From positions 1 through 64,000 of the forward strand of contig NZ_JGZP01000002.1 in the NCBI RefSeq assembly GCF_000741785.1: 64,000 nt of DNA, read 5' to 3'. Below the pieces are notes generated by a model. The model did not search any database. It was not told the origin of the DNA and saw only the letters and a list, made by a program, of their open reading frames with translations. Shown here one piece after another: positions 34,259 through 43,318 of this stretch; within the stretch, counting starts at the first letter, position 1; each line of letters starts with the position of its first letter. The position numbers were made by a program, and so were the translations under genes. The DNA is from Bifidobacterium stellenboschense (lineage in GTDB: Bacteria > Actinomycetota > Actinomycetes > Actinomycetales > Bifidobacteriaceae).

Positions 34259-35563
34259 ATGGCGAACGGGAAATCGATGACGGTCGGCGAGATGGTGGGA
34301 CTGTTCCTGAAGGACGATGCGCCCGTGAGGGTGGACGCGTTCGACGGATCGCATTTCGGCGCGCCCGATGCGGCGCTCAAGGTGCGCATCACCAGCCCGA
34401 ACTGCATGTACCAGCTGCTCGCGCATCCGAACGAGATCGGCGTCGTGCGCGCGTACGTGCTCGGCGACTTCGACGTGGAGGGCATCGACTACGCCGACCC
34501 GTACCCGGCGATGCGCGCGATGGTGTCGATGGCGAAATACGTCAAGCCGATCACGCCGGTCTCGATGGCGCGCGTGACGGCCGGAATCCTGAGCCACGGA
34601 TTCCGCAAGCCCCCGGTGCCGGCCACCGAGGGGCCGAGCAAGTTCGCCCGCATCAAGGAGGGGCTGCTCCCCCACACCGAGAAGGCCGATTCGGAGACGG
34701 TGAGCTTCCACTACGACATGTCCAACGAGTTCTACGCGGATTTCCTTGGACCGTCGATGACCTACACCTGCGCGGTGTTCGACAACGAGGATATGAGCCT
34801 TGAGGACGCGCAGGCCAACAAGCTGCGCCTGATCCTCGACAAGCTGGGATTGCAGCCCGGCCAGCGTCTGCTCGACATCGGCTGCGGCTGGGGTTCGATG
34901 GTCATCGCCGCCGCACGCCGCGGCATCAAGGCGCTCGGCGTCACTCTCTCCAAGGAGCAGGCGGCGTATGCGAACGAGTGGATCGAGCGCGAAGGCCTGT
35001 CCGACCTCGCCGAGGTGCGCGTGCAGGATTACCGCGAGGTGCCCGAACGCGACTTCGACGGCATCAGCTCGATCGGCATGATGGAGCATGTGGGCGTGAA
35101 GAACTACCAGAGCTACTTCGAGGAGATGTTCAAGCTCCTCAAGCCGATGGGCCGCCTGCTCAACCACCAGATCACCATCAGCCACGACAAGCCGAACGGC
35201 AAGCCGGGCACCGACGAGTTCCTCGACCGCTACATCTTCCCCGACGGCGATCTGGGCGCGCCCGGATTCATCGAATCATGCATCCACGACGCCGGCTTCA
35301 ACGTGGTGCATCAGGAGAACCTGCGCCAGCATTACGCACTGACGCTGCACCATTGGAACCATAACCTGTCCGAGCATTGGGATGACGCGGTGAGGCAGGT
35401 GGGCTTCGAGCGGGCGAAGGTGTGGGGCCTGTACATGGCGGCCTGTGCGCTCAACTTCGAGCTCGACGGCATCCAGATCCACCAGTTCCTCGCCGTGCGG
35501 CCGGACCGCGCCGGCCACCCGGACGGCAAGTGGTACCCGCTGCGCCCTTGGTGGAAGGCGTGA
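34259..35563 (+). CDS. cfa: Cyclopropane-fatty-acyl-phospholipid synthase
   Basis: Methylates double bonds of membrane phospholipid acyl chains to cyclopropane rings using SAM; usually linked to acid and stress tolerance. The 434-aa protein has an N-terminal lipid-binding part, then FHYDMSNEFYADFLGPSMTY, the SAM site RLLDIGCGWGSM near residue 202, SIGMMEHVG and the C-terminal ENLRQHYALTLHHW. The ATG at 34259 follows GGAGGTGAATC. Its stop is 3 bp from the convergent deoxyribosyltransferase stop. Confidence 0.93.
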   Translation: MANGKSMTVGEMVGLFLKDDAPVRVDAFDGSHFGAPDAALKVRITSPNCMYQLLAHPNEIGVVRAYVLGDFDVEGIDYADPYPAMRAMVSMAKYVKPITPVSMARVTAGILSHGFRKPPVPATEGPSKFARIKEGLLPHTEKADSETVSFHYDMSNEFYADFLGPSMTYTCAVFDNEDMSLEDAQANKLRLILDKLGLQPGQRLLDIGCGWGSMVIAAARRGIKALGVTLSKEQAAYANEWIEREGLSDLAEVRVQDYREVPERDFDGISSIGMMEHVGVKNYQSYFEEMFKLLKPMGRLLNHQITISHDKPNGKPGTDEFLDRYIFPDGDLGAPGFIESCIHDAGFNVVHQENLRQHYALTLHHWNHNLSEHWDDAVRQVGFERAKVWGLYMAACALNFELDGIQIHQFLAVRPDRAGHPDGKWYPLRPWWKA

Positions 35564-35566
35564 TCC

Positions 35567-36007
35567 TCAGAACTGTATGTAGTCCACCTCCTCGTGTTCG
35601 CCGGTCTCGAGGTATTTCGCCAGATCCTCGGGGCCGTTGAACACGGCCTTCACGGCCTGCGCGACCATCAGGTTCACGCGGTCCATCGGCGTGAGTTCGT
35701 CGCGGTAGCCGTACACCGGCTTGCCGAGCGCGTACGCGTATCCGATTTCGAACATCGTGCCGGCATCCTCGTCCATGAGGTTCGCGATGACGGCGTCGGC
35801 GGCGTCGATGCCCCCGATGTCGTCGGTGAAGCAGCCTTCCGGCCCGACCTCCTCGATCTGGCTGGCGAAACGCGGCTTGAACAGCGTCTTGCCATGGTCT
35901 TCCAGCACCTGTTCGAGATGTTCCATGCTGTGGGCCTGCTCCGGGTCGAAGAACGGCCCCGCCACGTAGAAGTCGATATGTCCGTCTTCGTTGTTCGTAT
36001 CGTTCAT
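35567..36007 (-). CDS. Nucleoside 2-deoxyribosyltransferase
   Basis: Moves deoxyribose between nucleobases in salvage. The 146-aa protein matches this family's length and has the substrate segment FYVAGPFF, the D-A-A-D-A-V-I-A-N and the catalytic Glu in TMFEIGYAYALGKPVYGY. The ATG at 36007 has only a very close GGTGGG, and an ATG three codons upstream has none, so the start is not settled. It is convergent with cfa. A dispersed hairpin element and tRNA genes lie upstream. Confidence 0.85.
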   Translation of the reverse strand: MNDTNNEDGHIDFYVAGPFFDPEQAHSMEHLEQVLEDHGKTLFKPRFASQIEEVGPEGCFTDDIGGIDAADAVIANLMDEDAGTMFEIGYAYALGKPVYGYRDELTPMDRVNLMVAQAVKAVFNGPEDLAKYLETGEHEEVDYIQF

Positions 36008-36150
36008 GCCCACCATTGAAACGCGGGGAGGTCCGGGCGACTACCATGCGGTTCACGTTTCGGACGAACGCCCGCGATATGGTCACTATGTGGAATCGGG
36101 CGCGCCGCAGCGCCCGCCGGCACTCAAGCCCCCTGAGAGATCAGGCCCTT

Positions 36151-36196
36151 GCTCCCCCTTCAGGGGGAGCTGTCGCGCACAGCGCGACTGAGGGGG
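36151..36196. repeat. Dispersed GNA-hairpin element (half copy)
   Basis: GCTCCCCCTTCAGGGGGAGC followed by GTCGCGC-ACA-GCGCGAC and GAGGGGG. A degenerate partner may lie just before (CCCCCTGAGAGATCAGGCC). Confidence 0.8.
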
Positions 36197-36237
36197 ATTT
36201 CCGGTTATAGGCCCGGAGCCTCGGATGGAAATAAACG

Positions 36238-36266
36238 AAACCCCGCAAGCATTGCTTGCGGGGTTT
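36238..36266 (-). terminator. Terminator of the tRNA-Asp/tRNA-Phe transcript
   Basis: AAACCCCGCAAGC pairs with GCTTGCGGGGTTT around a 3-base loop; on the minus strand TTTCGTTTA follows. It lies just past tRNA-Phe. Confidence 0.85.
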
Positions 36267-36270
36267 GAAG

Positions 36271-36346
36271 TGGTGGCTCCGAACGGCGTCGATCCGTTGA
36301 CCTAGCGATTTTCAGTCGCTCGCTCTACCAACTGAGCTACAGAGCC
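36271..36346 (-). tRNA. tRNA-Phe (GAA)
   Basis: Cloverleaf of 76 nt with encoded CCA: acceptor GGCTCTG/CGGAGCC (one G-U), D arm GCTC..GAGC, anticodon loop CTGAAAA with GAA, and T loop of the ATCGACG type. It follows tRNA-Asp by 45 bp on the minus strand. Confidence 0.95.
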
Positions 36347-36391
36347 ATTGGACAATCAATGAACCCGAAACCGGATTCCCAATCATCCTAG

Positions 36392-36465
36392 CGACCACGA
36401 CCGGACTTGAACCGGCGACCTCCGCCGTGACAGGGCGGCGCTCTAACCAACTGAGCTACGCGGCC
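36392..36465 (-). tRNA. tRNA-Asp (GTC)
   Basis: 74-nt cloverleaf without encoded CCA: acceptor GGCCGCG/CGTGGTC (two G-U), anticodon loop CTGTCAC with GTC, T arm GCCGG-TTCAAGT-CCGGT, discriminator G. Confidence 0.95.
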
Positions 36466-36600
36466 GTTGTTCTCTCGCGTTTCCGTGAGGCAACGAGTGA
36501 ATATATTACTCAATCCGAAGCATCACGCAACTTACGGCGTGTCGCCTTATATCGCAACGGTTTACGCCATACCCCACAGGCACCCCGAAACCGAAACGCA

Positions 36601-36635
36601 CGTGGGGCGCATCCGACGAACGGATGCGCCCCACG
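36601..36635 (-). terminator. galE terminator
   Basis: CGTGGGGCGCATCCG pairs perfectly with CGGATGCGCCCCACG around ACGAA; on the minus strand TGCGTTTCGGTTT follows, a weak T-tract. It is 53 bp past the galE stop. Confidence 0.7.
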
Positions 36636-36687
36636 AGGCTGCGAGGAATCGACCGGCACGGCCGGCCGCCGTAACCGGGCAACGGTC

Positions 36688-37701
36688 TCAGTCGGCCTGC
36701 TTCCAGTGCTCGACGTCGATGTGGTGCTCCGGGTTGGCCTGCCATGCGCGCCACGCGGATTCGACGATGTCCTCCACGTTGTACTTGGCGTGCCAGCCCA
36801 TCTCCTCGTTGATGCGCTTCGGGGAGCCGATGAGGTGCGGCGGATCGCCGGCGCGACGGCCCTGGACGTGCTCCTCGAACGGCAGGCCGGTGACCTTCTT
36901 GAGCTCGTCGACGATCTGGCGCACGGAGGTGCCTTCGCCGGTGCCGACGTTGAAGGCGTCGTACTTGCGCTCGTCGCGGTCGAGGTACTTGAGGGCGGCG
37001 AGGTGAGCGTCGGCCAGGTCGGAGACGTGGATGTAGTCGCGCACGCAGGTGCCGTCCGGAGTCGGGTAGTCATCGCCGAAGATCAGCGGGGCCTTGCCCT
37101 TCTTCAGGCGGTCGAGCAGCATCGGGATGAGGTTGAGGATGGCCGGATCCTCGAGCTCGACGGGGCCGCAGCCGGCCACGTTGAAGTAGCGCAGCGCGCA
37201 GAAACGGATGCCATAGCGGCCTTCGCAGGCGCGGGCCATCCACTCGCCGAACAGCTTGGTCTGGCCGTACGGGTTGATCGGGAGCATCGGGACGACGTCC
37301 TCGGGCACCACGTCGACCGGCGGGACACCGTAGGTGGCGGCGGAGGAGGAGAAGACGAGCTTGCGGGTCTTCTTGGACTCGCTCATGCCGGTGAGCACGT
37401 TGAGCATGCCGCCGATGTTCTGCTGGTAGTACCACAGCGGCTTCTCGACGGACTCGCCGACCTGCTTGCGCGCGGCGAAGTGGATGACGGCGTCGACGTC
37501 TTCGGCGTCGAGGATCTCGGCGAGACGCTCGCCGGCGCCCGGCGCGGAGATGTCCATGCCGTAGAGGCGGGAGCCTTCGATGCGGGTGGGCTTGCCGTAG
37601 CTCAGATCGTCGACGACGACGACCTTCTCCCCCGCCTCATGCAGAGCGTGAACGACATGGGCGCCGATGTAGCCGCACCCACCAGTGACGAGAACTGTCA
37701 T
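36688..37701 (-). CDS. galE: UDP-glucose 4-epimerase
   Basis: Interconverts UDP-glucose and UDP-galactose in the Leloir pathway, and serves galacto-N-biose/lacto-N-biose use in bifidobacteria. The 337-aa short-chain dehydrogenase fold has the NAD site LVTGGCGYIGAHVV, the catalytic Ser in VFSSSAATYG, the YGQTK Tyr-Lys pair and RYFNVAGCGP. The ATG at 37701 follows AAAGGCCAG. The 215-bp gap to the divergent trmB contains an AT-rich stretch (about 37775-37825) that likely carries the promoters. A second epimerase elsewhere is possible. Confidence 0.95.
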   Translation of the reverse strand: MTVLVTGGCGYIGAHVVHALHEAGEKVVVVDDLSYGKPTRIEGSRLYGMDISAPGAGERLAEILDAEDVDAVIHFAARKQVGESVEKPLWYYQQNIGGMLNVLTGMSESKKTRKLVFSSSAATYGVPPVDVVPEDVVPMLPINPYGQTKLFGEWMARACEGRYGIRFCALRYFNVAGCGPVELEDPAILNLIPMLLDRLKKGKAPLIFGDDYPTPDGTCVRDYIHVSDLADAHLAALKYLDRDERKYDAFNVGTGEGTSVRQIVDELKKVTGLPFEEHVQGRRAGDPPHLIGSPKRINEEMGWHAKYNVEDIVESAWRAWQANPEHHIDVEHWKQAD

Positions 37702-37916
37702 ATCTGGCCTTTCATTGCCTTGTTGAGCCTTGCGGCGTGCGGTTCGACCACGCGAGCCGCTGTTCGCTTCTGCTCACATTTGTTATATTTTCGAACAATT
37801 TGAGTATAACACAGCACACGAACGAACACACGCATTTCGTCGAATCGAACCGTTCCAATCGTACGGAATCATGGTGAATAATGGAACAACGGAAGACGAC
37901 ATAGGAAGGACCCCAC

Positions 37917-38819
37917 ATGACGGACGACATCGCCGCGAACGGCGACATCACGAACGACGGCGACAACGCCACGAACCCCGCCGACGGAACGACGGAGACG
38001 ACGGCCGCGACGCCGCAGGCCGCGGCCGCGTCGCAGCACCCGCCGCACCGCGTCCTCTCGTTCGTGCGCCGCTCCGGCCGCCTCGACGCACGACTCCAGC
38101 GCGCATGGGGCAACTACGCCGGCGACTACCTGCTCGACATCAACGCCGGCGAAGGCTCGCTCGACGTGCGCGACGGATTCGCGTTCGACGCGGACTACGT
38201 GCGCGGCACGTGGGGCAACGCGAATCCGCTCGTCATCGAGATCGGCTCCGGTCAGGGCGAGAACATCGTCGCGGCCGCCGAGGCGCGGCCGGACACGAAC
38301 TTCCTCGCGCTCGAGGTCTACGACCCCGGCGTCGCGCACACGCTGCTGCTCGCCGGCAAGCGCGGACTGAGGAACATCCGCGTGGCGCAGGTGAACGCGC
38401 CGGAACTGTTCAAGGCGGCCGCCGACGGCGTGGCCGCCGAGGTCTGGACGTTCTTCCCCGACCCGTGGCCGAAGAAGAAGCACCACAAGCGCCGCATCGT
38501 GCAGCCCGGCCTGGCCGGCGAGGTGCGCCGCGTGCTGGCGGACAGCGGCGTGTGGCGCATCGCCACCGATATCGAGGACTACGCGCTGCACGTGCACGAA
38601 GTGATGGACGGGCTCGACGGCTGGGAGAACACGGGCGACGTGACCGTGAGCCTGCCGACCGGCCACGTCGGCAAGGGCAACGCCGACCTCGCGGCCGACA
38701 TGCCGCACGCCGACTTCGCCGAATCCGCGCGATTCGACGGCCGCGTGCTCACCAACTTCGAGAAGAAGGGCCTCGCCGCCGGCCGCGTGATCCACGACTT
38801 CACCTACCGCAAGGCGTGA
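37917..38819 (+). CDS. trmB: tRNA (guanine-N7-)-methyltransferase
   Basis: Methylates G46 in the variable loop of many tRNAs with SAM. The 300-aa protein has the SAM site [13 protein letters not shown] and the family hallmark [14 protein letters not shown], followed by [17 protein letters not shown]. The first about 55 residues are an Ala/Thr/Asp-rich extension. The ATG at 37917 follows ATAGGAAGG at a proper distance. It is divergent from galE, and the tRNA-Glu gene lies 210 bp downstream on the same strand. Confidence 0.93.
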   Translation: MTDDIAANGDITNDGDNATNPADGTTETTAATPQAAAASQHPPHRVLSFVRRSGRLDARLQRAWGNYAGDYLLDINAGEGSLDVRDGFAFDADYVRGTWGNANPLVIEIGSGQGENIVAAAEARPDTNFLALEVYDPGVAHTLLLAGKRGLRNIRVAQVNAPELFKAAADGVAAEVWTFFPDPWPKKKHHKRRIVQPGLAGEVRRVLADSGVWRIATDIEDYALHVHEVMDGLDGWENTGDVTVSLPTGHVGKGNADLAADMPHADFAESARFDGRVLTNFEKKGLAAGRVIHDFTYRKA

Positions 38820-39029
38820 GGCGGACGTCGCGCGGTGCGACGCGTGGTGCGACGCGGACGGCGGGAGCTCCGACAGCGGCCTCGCCCATCGGCGACACCG
38901 TCGGCGACACCGACGGGCGGGTGCCCGTCATCCGACCGACAGGCGACGGGTACCCCACCACGCGACACGCGACGACACGCCGGATTTGCACAGCACCGAC
39001 GACTTGCGTATTGTTATGCAAGTTGTCAC

Positions 39030-39101
39030 GCCCCCATCGTCTAACGGTTAGGACACCAGACTTTCAATCTGACAACGAGAGTTCGACTCTCTCTGGGGGT
39101 A
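39030..39101 (+). tRNA. tRNA-Glu (TTC)
   Basis: 72-nt cloverleaf: acceptor GCCCCCA/TGGGGGT with a terminal G-U, anticodon loop CTTTCAA with TTC, T arm GAGAG-TTCGACT-CTCTC, discriminator A, CCA not encoded. Confidence 0.95.
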
Positions 39102-39111
39102 CTTGCACAGG

Positions 39112-39147
39112 AATCCTTGGGAACCGTGAGTTTCCAAGGATTTTTTT
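39112..39147 (+). terminator. Terminator after tRNA-Glu
   Basis: AATCCTTGG pairs with CCAAGGATT around a 13-base loop, followed by a run of seven T, starting 10 bp after the tRNA. Confidence 0.9.
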
Positions 39148-39280
39148 CATTTCCGGCCACGCGGGCGCCACCCCAAATGAGCCATCAGGGAATCTAGGCC
39201 AATGCCGCCCTATAAGGACTCAAAGGGGTCAAAGAACCGTGTCATCCGGGAAAAGTTGTACCATCCCCGCCTCACCTGTT

Positions 39281-39323
39281 CCAGCGCAATTAATCCCGGA
39301 CAACAGGGCGGATTTCCGGGATT
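39281..39323. repeat. Left palindromic unit framing the toxin-antitoxin-like pair
   Basis: CCAGCGCAATTAATCCCGGA at 39281-39300 is repeated exactly at 40867-40886. AATCCCGGA (39292-39300) pairs with TCCGGGATT (39315-39323), so this copy can also serve as terminator for the minus-strand pair that ends at 39326. A degraded second unit (CCGGGAAAAGTTG) starts at about 39246. Confidence 0.85.
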
Positions 39324-39325
39324 TC

Positions 39326-40063
39326 TCACCATGTGGCGAGTGTTTCGATGGTATCCAGTCCGTCTTGACGGTGTGATTCGTCGAGGCTCTCCCAGTAGGG
39401 GGAGTCCTCGGTGAGCTGGTCATGCAGAAGCTTGATGCGTTTGCGGTCGGTGCCACTGTGCAGGCGTGCGAGCTCGGCGTCAGGGTCCGGGATGAGTGAT
39501 GCCAGCAGGGCGGCGTCGTAGAGGTGGCGTTCACCGTAGCCGGCGTGGTCGGCACTGTAGGCCGCGCTCTTGAGTATCAGGGCACCGAGCAGGTCCGGGA
39601 TACGGATTGTGACTTCGGTTCCGCTCTGGTCGTCGATGAGTCTGATCTGCATGCTGCGTTCCACGGCCTGCGCGCCGCCTGGCATGGACAGTACCGGTGT
39701 ACCGGCGATGGTCGCGTCGTTGCCGAGAAACTTGGGCAGGTGATCGGCGACCAGCAGGTCCACGATATCGCCGTTCGGTGCGCTCATACGGGTCGTATAT
39801 CCGGTCAACGTACCCGGCTGCGTCTCGAACCCACGGGAAACGAGGATGCTGCGTAATCTGGCGATGCCACGTCGGTCGGCCATGAGATCGGCGAGCAGGT
39901 CGGCATCGGTGGTGGGTCGCGCGGTCAATCCTCCCATGATGGCATGCAGCTGGACCATGAGCCCGCCCGTAAGCAGCCATGATTCCGGGATGCCCGCCGC
40001 GGCGACCGCGTACACGGTGCTCCATGGATGGCCCGTGTTGGGTATGTGAATTATGGGAATCAT
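39326..40063 (-). CDS. AbiEii/AbiGii-like nucleotidyltransferase (putative toxin)
   Basis: 245-aa protein with the nucleotidyltransferase core seen in AbiEii-type toxins of type IV toxin-antitoxin and abortive-infection systems: LLTGGLMVQLHAI, then RPTTDADLL with the paired Asp residues, and a downstream Asp in DIVDLLVADH. In that family such enzymes act on RNA or nucleotides; activity here is inferred. Its start overlaps the upstream HTH gene by 4 bp, and the stop lies at the edge of a palindromic repeat. The gene is AT-richer than its neighbours, suggesting transfer. Confidence 0.7.
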   Translation of the reverse strand: MIPIIHIPNTGHPWSTVYAVAAAGIPESWLLTGGLMVQLHAIMGGLTARPTTDADLLADLMADRRGIARLRSILVSRGFETQPGTLTGYTTRMSAPNGDIVDLLVADHLPKFLGNDATIAGTPVLSMPGGAQAVERSMQIRLIDDQSGTEVTIRIPDLLGALILKSAAYSADHAGYGERHLYDAALLASLIPDPDAELARLHSGTDRKRIKLLHDQLTEDSPYWESLDESHRQDGLDTIETLATW

Positions 40064-40764
40064 TCCTGATGCTCCTTGCGGCGATAGTCATCAATCAGTT
40101 GTTGGAGGGTTTCCAGTCCGGCACGGCGTTCTCTTGGATCATTGGACTCGGCCAGGTCGGCCGCACATACGGCGAGAGGCATAGGTCCCTCACCAGCGGG
40201 GAGCATATCGACGGCACGAAGCCGCACTCGAATCGGCATCATGCCTTGTTTCAGCCGACATCTCCGGACGGCATCATCCAGAGCATCGGTGATGATGTAG
40301 CCCTCCACCACGTCCGTGGCGGCCAATTGAAACGAATCCGCCAGTACGCCGGTGGCAGCGGAAGAGCGAACGAGGTCTGCGACCTTGCCAAGGTTGGAGT
40401 CCCTGCACCAGTATTCGACCATCGTTGCGCGACGTCGGGTAAGCCGGACCAGATTCTCAGCATCCATCCGCTCCAGATAACCCTTGAGTCGATACCGCTG
40501 CTGCCGGCTCAGCCATGACGCATCAAGCCCACTGAGCATGTACAACGCCCCGAACGCCATGCCCGGCGAATACGGACGCCCGTCCGTACCCCGCCATCGC
40601 GATTGACGGCGTACGGAATCCTCCGTGAACAGCGCACTGCTCCCCACAGCGACTGACTCAAGCTGACCCGAGGCGTTAAGCGCACTGACCCGCCGCTCAC
40701 TTATCCCAAGCAGACGAGCAGCCTCCCGCCGCGTGAGCAATGTTCGATTCGTACGGATGACCAT
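40060..40764 (-). CDS. HTH DNA-binding protein (putative antitoxin/regulator)
   Basis: 234-aa partner of the nucleotidyltransferase. The N-terminal 55 residues hold an excisionase/MerR-type helix-turn-helix (LTRREAARLLGISERRVSAL, then VAVGSSALFTEDSVRR). The remainder is mostly helical and not recognised. The ATG at 40764 follows a weak GGGG; earlier in-frame starts would run through the putative operator and are less likely. Position and 4-bp overlap suggest it represses and counteracts the downstream gene. It is not the classical AbiEi, so the pair could be a variant system. Confidence 0.65.
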   Translation of the reverse strand: MVIRTNRTLLTRREAARLLGISERRVSALNASGQLESVAVGSSALFTEDSVRRQSRWRGTDGRPYSPGMAFGALYMLSGLDASWLSRQQRYRLKGYLERMDAENLVRLTRRRATMVEYWCRDSNLGKVADLVRSSAATGVLADSFQLAATDVVEGYIITDALDDAVRRCRLKQGMMPIRVRLRAVDMLPAGEGPMPLAVCAADLAESNDPRERRAGLETLQQLIDDYRRKEHQE

Positions 40765-40772
40765 AGCCCCAT

Positions 40773-40814
40773 TGTATACAGAATTATTCTCAACTAAGAA
40801 CAGTTTTGTATACA
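40773..40814 (-). promoter_or_regulatory. Twin TGTATACA operators upstream of the HTH gene
   Basis: The 8-bp palindrome TGTATACA occurs at 40773-40780 and 40807-40814, 34 bp centre to centre, in an AT-rich stretch 10-50 bp before the start. Each also resembles a -10 box. Binding by the HTH protein is inferred from position. Confidence 0.5.
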
Positions 40815-40868
40815 TCAATCAATAGGATGTTCCTGTTTGCGTTTCACCCATCAACGCGACGCCGCACC

Positions 40869-41040
40869 AGCGCAATTAATCCCGGAGAACAGCTCAATCG
40901 TCCGGGAAAAGTTGCACTGCACCTGTCTCAGCGCAAGAAATCCCGGAAAAGAACCGCAACGCCCGGGATTCCTTGCGCTGACGCCGTCTCAGTGCGAACA
41001 ATCCCGGGCAACAGGGCGGATTCCCGGGATTTCTTGCGCC
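40869..41040. repeat. Array of three palindromic units with 11-12 bp spacers
   Basis: Units 40869-40917, 40930-40979 and 40991-41040 each have arms of the type GCGCAAxxAATCCCGG and CCGGGATTxxTTGCGC. The spacers TGCACCTGTCTC and GACGCCGTCTC share a CGTCTC/TGTCTC end. Unit 1 shares 20 exact bases with the unit at the other side of the gene pair. Nothing else is seen in 41041-41261 except the GH20 leader. Confidence 0.85.
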
Positions 41041-41261
41041 GGAGGTATCCGTAGACGGGGGAAGCTGCGATGCCACACGGCAAGCGCACCACGAGCAGAA
41101 CCACAATCACATCTACCATGAGGATGCATGAGGGACTCGGCAAGAACCGGCGAGCGTTGGTATTGTTAACTTCGCAATGCTTTTGATACGGATTCGCTAC
41201 GGCTCCGCGTTTTGGACGGATTCTGGACGACAATGGTGGATACGCGAAGCGAAGGAGCCTC

Positions 41262-43307
41262 ATGGACGAGAATACGACCGCGACGGTGCGGGAAACCACG
41301 GATACGCATAAGACGATGCGTAAGATCCCAGCGGAACCGCAGAATCTCACGGAAACGACGGCATGGCACATCATCCCCACGCCGCGTACCCTGCGGCACG
41401 ACGAAGGCGTCACATTGCTACCTCTGAACGGGCGTGTCAACGAGTCGCGAGCCGTCGGTGACGACCGGCACGTGCTCGCCATGCAGCTCGTCGACGACAT
41501 CCACGACACCACGGGCCTCGATTGGGGTATCACCACCGGCGACCGGTGGCCGGGATTCATCACCCTCACGGTCGCCGTCCCCATCACGGTCGCCGCCCCT
41601 GCCACCGCCGACACGCACTCCCCCGCCATCACGCCGGACACACCGGACGCACCAATCGCACCAACCCCCTCAACCACTCCCGGCGCATACACGCTCGACA
41701 TCACCGAACACGGCATCACCGTCGCCGGCGCGGACTTCGAGGGCGTGCGCAACGGCGTGCAGACCCTGCGCCAGCTCATCCGCCAATGCGGCGCCGCCCT
41801 GCCTCGCCTGCACATCGAGGACCAGCCCGCCTTCCCAACGCGCGGCTACTACCTCGACGTGACCCGCGGGCGCGTCCCCACCCTCGACTGGCTCAAGACC
41901 TGGGCCGACAAGCTTTGCCTGTACAAAGTCAACCAGCTCCAGCTCTACGTCGAGCACACCTTCGCGTTCGACGGGCTCAGCGAGACCTGGCGCGGCAGCA
42001 GTCCGCTCGCCCCGCGCGACATCCTCGAATTCGACGACTACTGCGCCGAACGGGGCATCGAGCTCGTCCCGTCCGTCTCCACATTCGGCCACCTCTACAT
42101 GGCCCTGCGCACGCAATCGCTTCGCGATCTCGGCGAGTTCCCGGAGGCCGCCGACGAACCGTTCGGGTTCATCGACCGCATGCGCCATCACACGCTCAAC
42201 ATCGGCGACGAACGCGCCTTCGCCCTGTCGTGCCGACTCATCGACAACTACCTGCAACTATTTCGTTCCGACAAGTTCAACATCTGCGCCGACGAGACCT
42301 TCGACCTCGGCAAGGGCCGTTCCAAGCCCCTCGCCGAGCGGATCGGCGTCGCCGCCATGTACGCCGACTACGTCACCCGCCTGTGCCGCCACCTCGAAGC
42401 CCAAGGCAAGCAACCGATGATGTGGGGCGACATCGCCCTCGAACACCCCGAGATCCTCGACCAACTCCCCGAAGAAGTCACCCTGCTCAACTGGCAGTAC
42501 GACCCGCAGGTCGACGACGGGAAGATCCGCACCGTCGCCGAATCCGGCGCCACGCAGATCGTCTGCCCGGCCGTATGGTGCTGGAACGCGCTCCTGCCGC
42601 GCATCGACGACGCCTGGCACAACATCACCCGCATGGCCCGCCACGGCACGCAATACCAAGCGCAGGGCATGCTCGTCACCGATTGGGGCGATTTCGGCCA
42701 CGTCAACGACCCGCGCATGGCCGTCCCCGGCATGATCGTCGGCGCGCAGGAATCGTGGGCACCGGGGCGAGTCGCCGACGAGGCCGACATGCTCCGCCGC
42801 ATCTCGCGCGTCGAATACGGCGACGCCGGCGGCACGCTGGTACCGTCGCTCGCCGCGGCGCGACGGGCGACGCTGTTCGGCTGGGACGATCTCGTCACGT
42901 GGCTGGAGACCGGCATGCCCGCACTCGCCGCGGCGCGGGCGTGCGGCATCGTCGCTGGCTTCGACGCCGCCGACGCGACGTTGCGCGAGTGCGCCGCGCG
43001 TCTCGCGACGGCGCTCGCGCAATCGCGCACGGCGGATGCGGCGGGCACGTCGGCGGCGTTCCGCATCGCCGTCGACGGTCAGCGGCTGTTGAACCGCGTC
43101 GGCCTGCGGCTCGCGCGGATGAACGACGACGGACGCGACGATGATGCGCATAGCGACATCCACGTTGACGGGAGTGCGCTCGCCGCGGCGCTGGAATCGT
43201 GGATGGAGGCGTACGCCGCACAGTGGCGCACGGTCAGCCGCGAGTCGGAGCTGCGGCGCGTCGAGGACGTGATATGGAGGACCGCCGACGCGATGCGGCG
43301 GTCCTAG
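41262..43307 (+). CDS. Beta-N-acetylhexosaminidase, GH20 family
   Basis: 681-aa glycoside hydrolase that removes terminal GlcNAc/GalNAc by substrate-assisted catalysis. After an N-terminal GH20b-like domain, the barrel holds FPTRGYYLDVTRGRVPTLDW and the catalytic Asp-Glu pair in ICADETF (residues 344-345). No signal peptide or membrane anchor is seen, so it is likely intracellular and acts on imported oligosaccharides such as host or milk glycan fragments. A Thr/Pro-rich insert (about residues 112-142) interrupts the first domain. The ATG at 41262 follows GAAGGAG. It stands alone. Confidence 0.85.
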   Translation: MDENTTATVRETTDTHKTMRKIPAEPQNLTETTAWHIIPTPRTLRHDEGVTLLPLNGRVNESRAVGDDRHVLAMQLVDDIHDTTGLDWGITTGDRWPGFITLTVAVPITVAAPATADTHSPAITPDTPDAPIAPTPSTTPGAYTLDITEHGITVAGADFEGVRNGVQTLRQLIRQCGAALPRLHIEDQPAFPTRGYYLDVTRGRVPTLDWLKTWADKLCLYKVNQLQLYVEHTFAFDGLSETWRGSSPLAPRDILEFDDYCAERGIELVPSVSTFGHLYMALRTQSLRDLGEFPEAADEPFGFIDRMRHHTLNIGDERAFALSCRLIDNYLQLFRSDKFNICADETFDLGKGRSKPLAERIGVAAMYADYVTRLCRHLEAQGKQPMMWGDIALEHPEILDQLPEEVTLLNWQYDPQVDDGKIRTVAESGATQIVCPAVWCWNALLPRIDDAWHNITRMARHGTQYQAQGMLVTDWGDFGHVNDPRMAVPGMIVGAQESWAPGRVADEADMLRRISRVEYGDAGGTLVPSLAAARRATLFGWDDLVTWLETGMPALAAARACGIVAGFDAADATLRECAARLATALAQSRTADAAGTSAAFRIAVDGQRLLNRVGLRLARMNDDGRDDDAHSDIHVDGSALAAALESWMEAYAAQWRTVSRESELRRVEDVIWRTADAMRRS

Positions 43308-43318
43308 CATCACCCACA

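Noticed and set aside
40869..41040. CRISPR array
   Set aside because: The repeated units are palindromic and about 50 bp with 11-12 bp similar spacers; there are no cas genes and only three units.
39030..41261. Integrative element using tRNA-Glu as attachment site
   Set aside because: No integrase is present and I found no copy of the tRNA 3' end at the right border.
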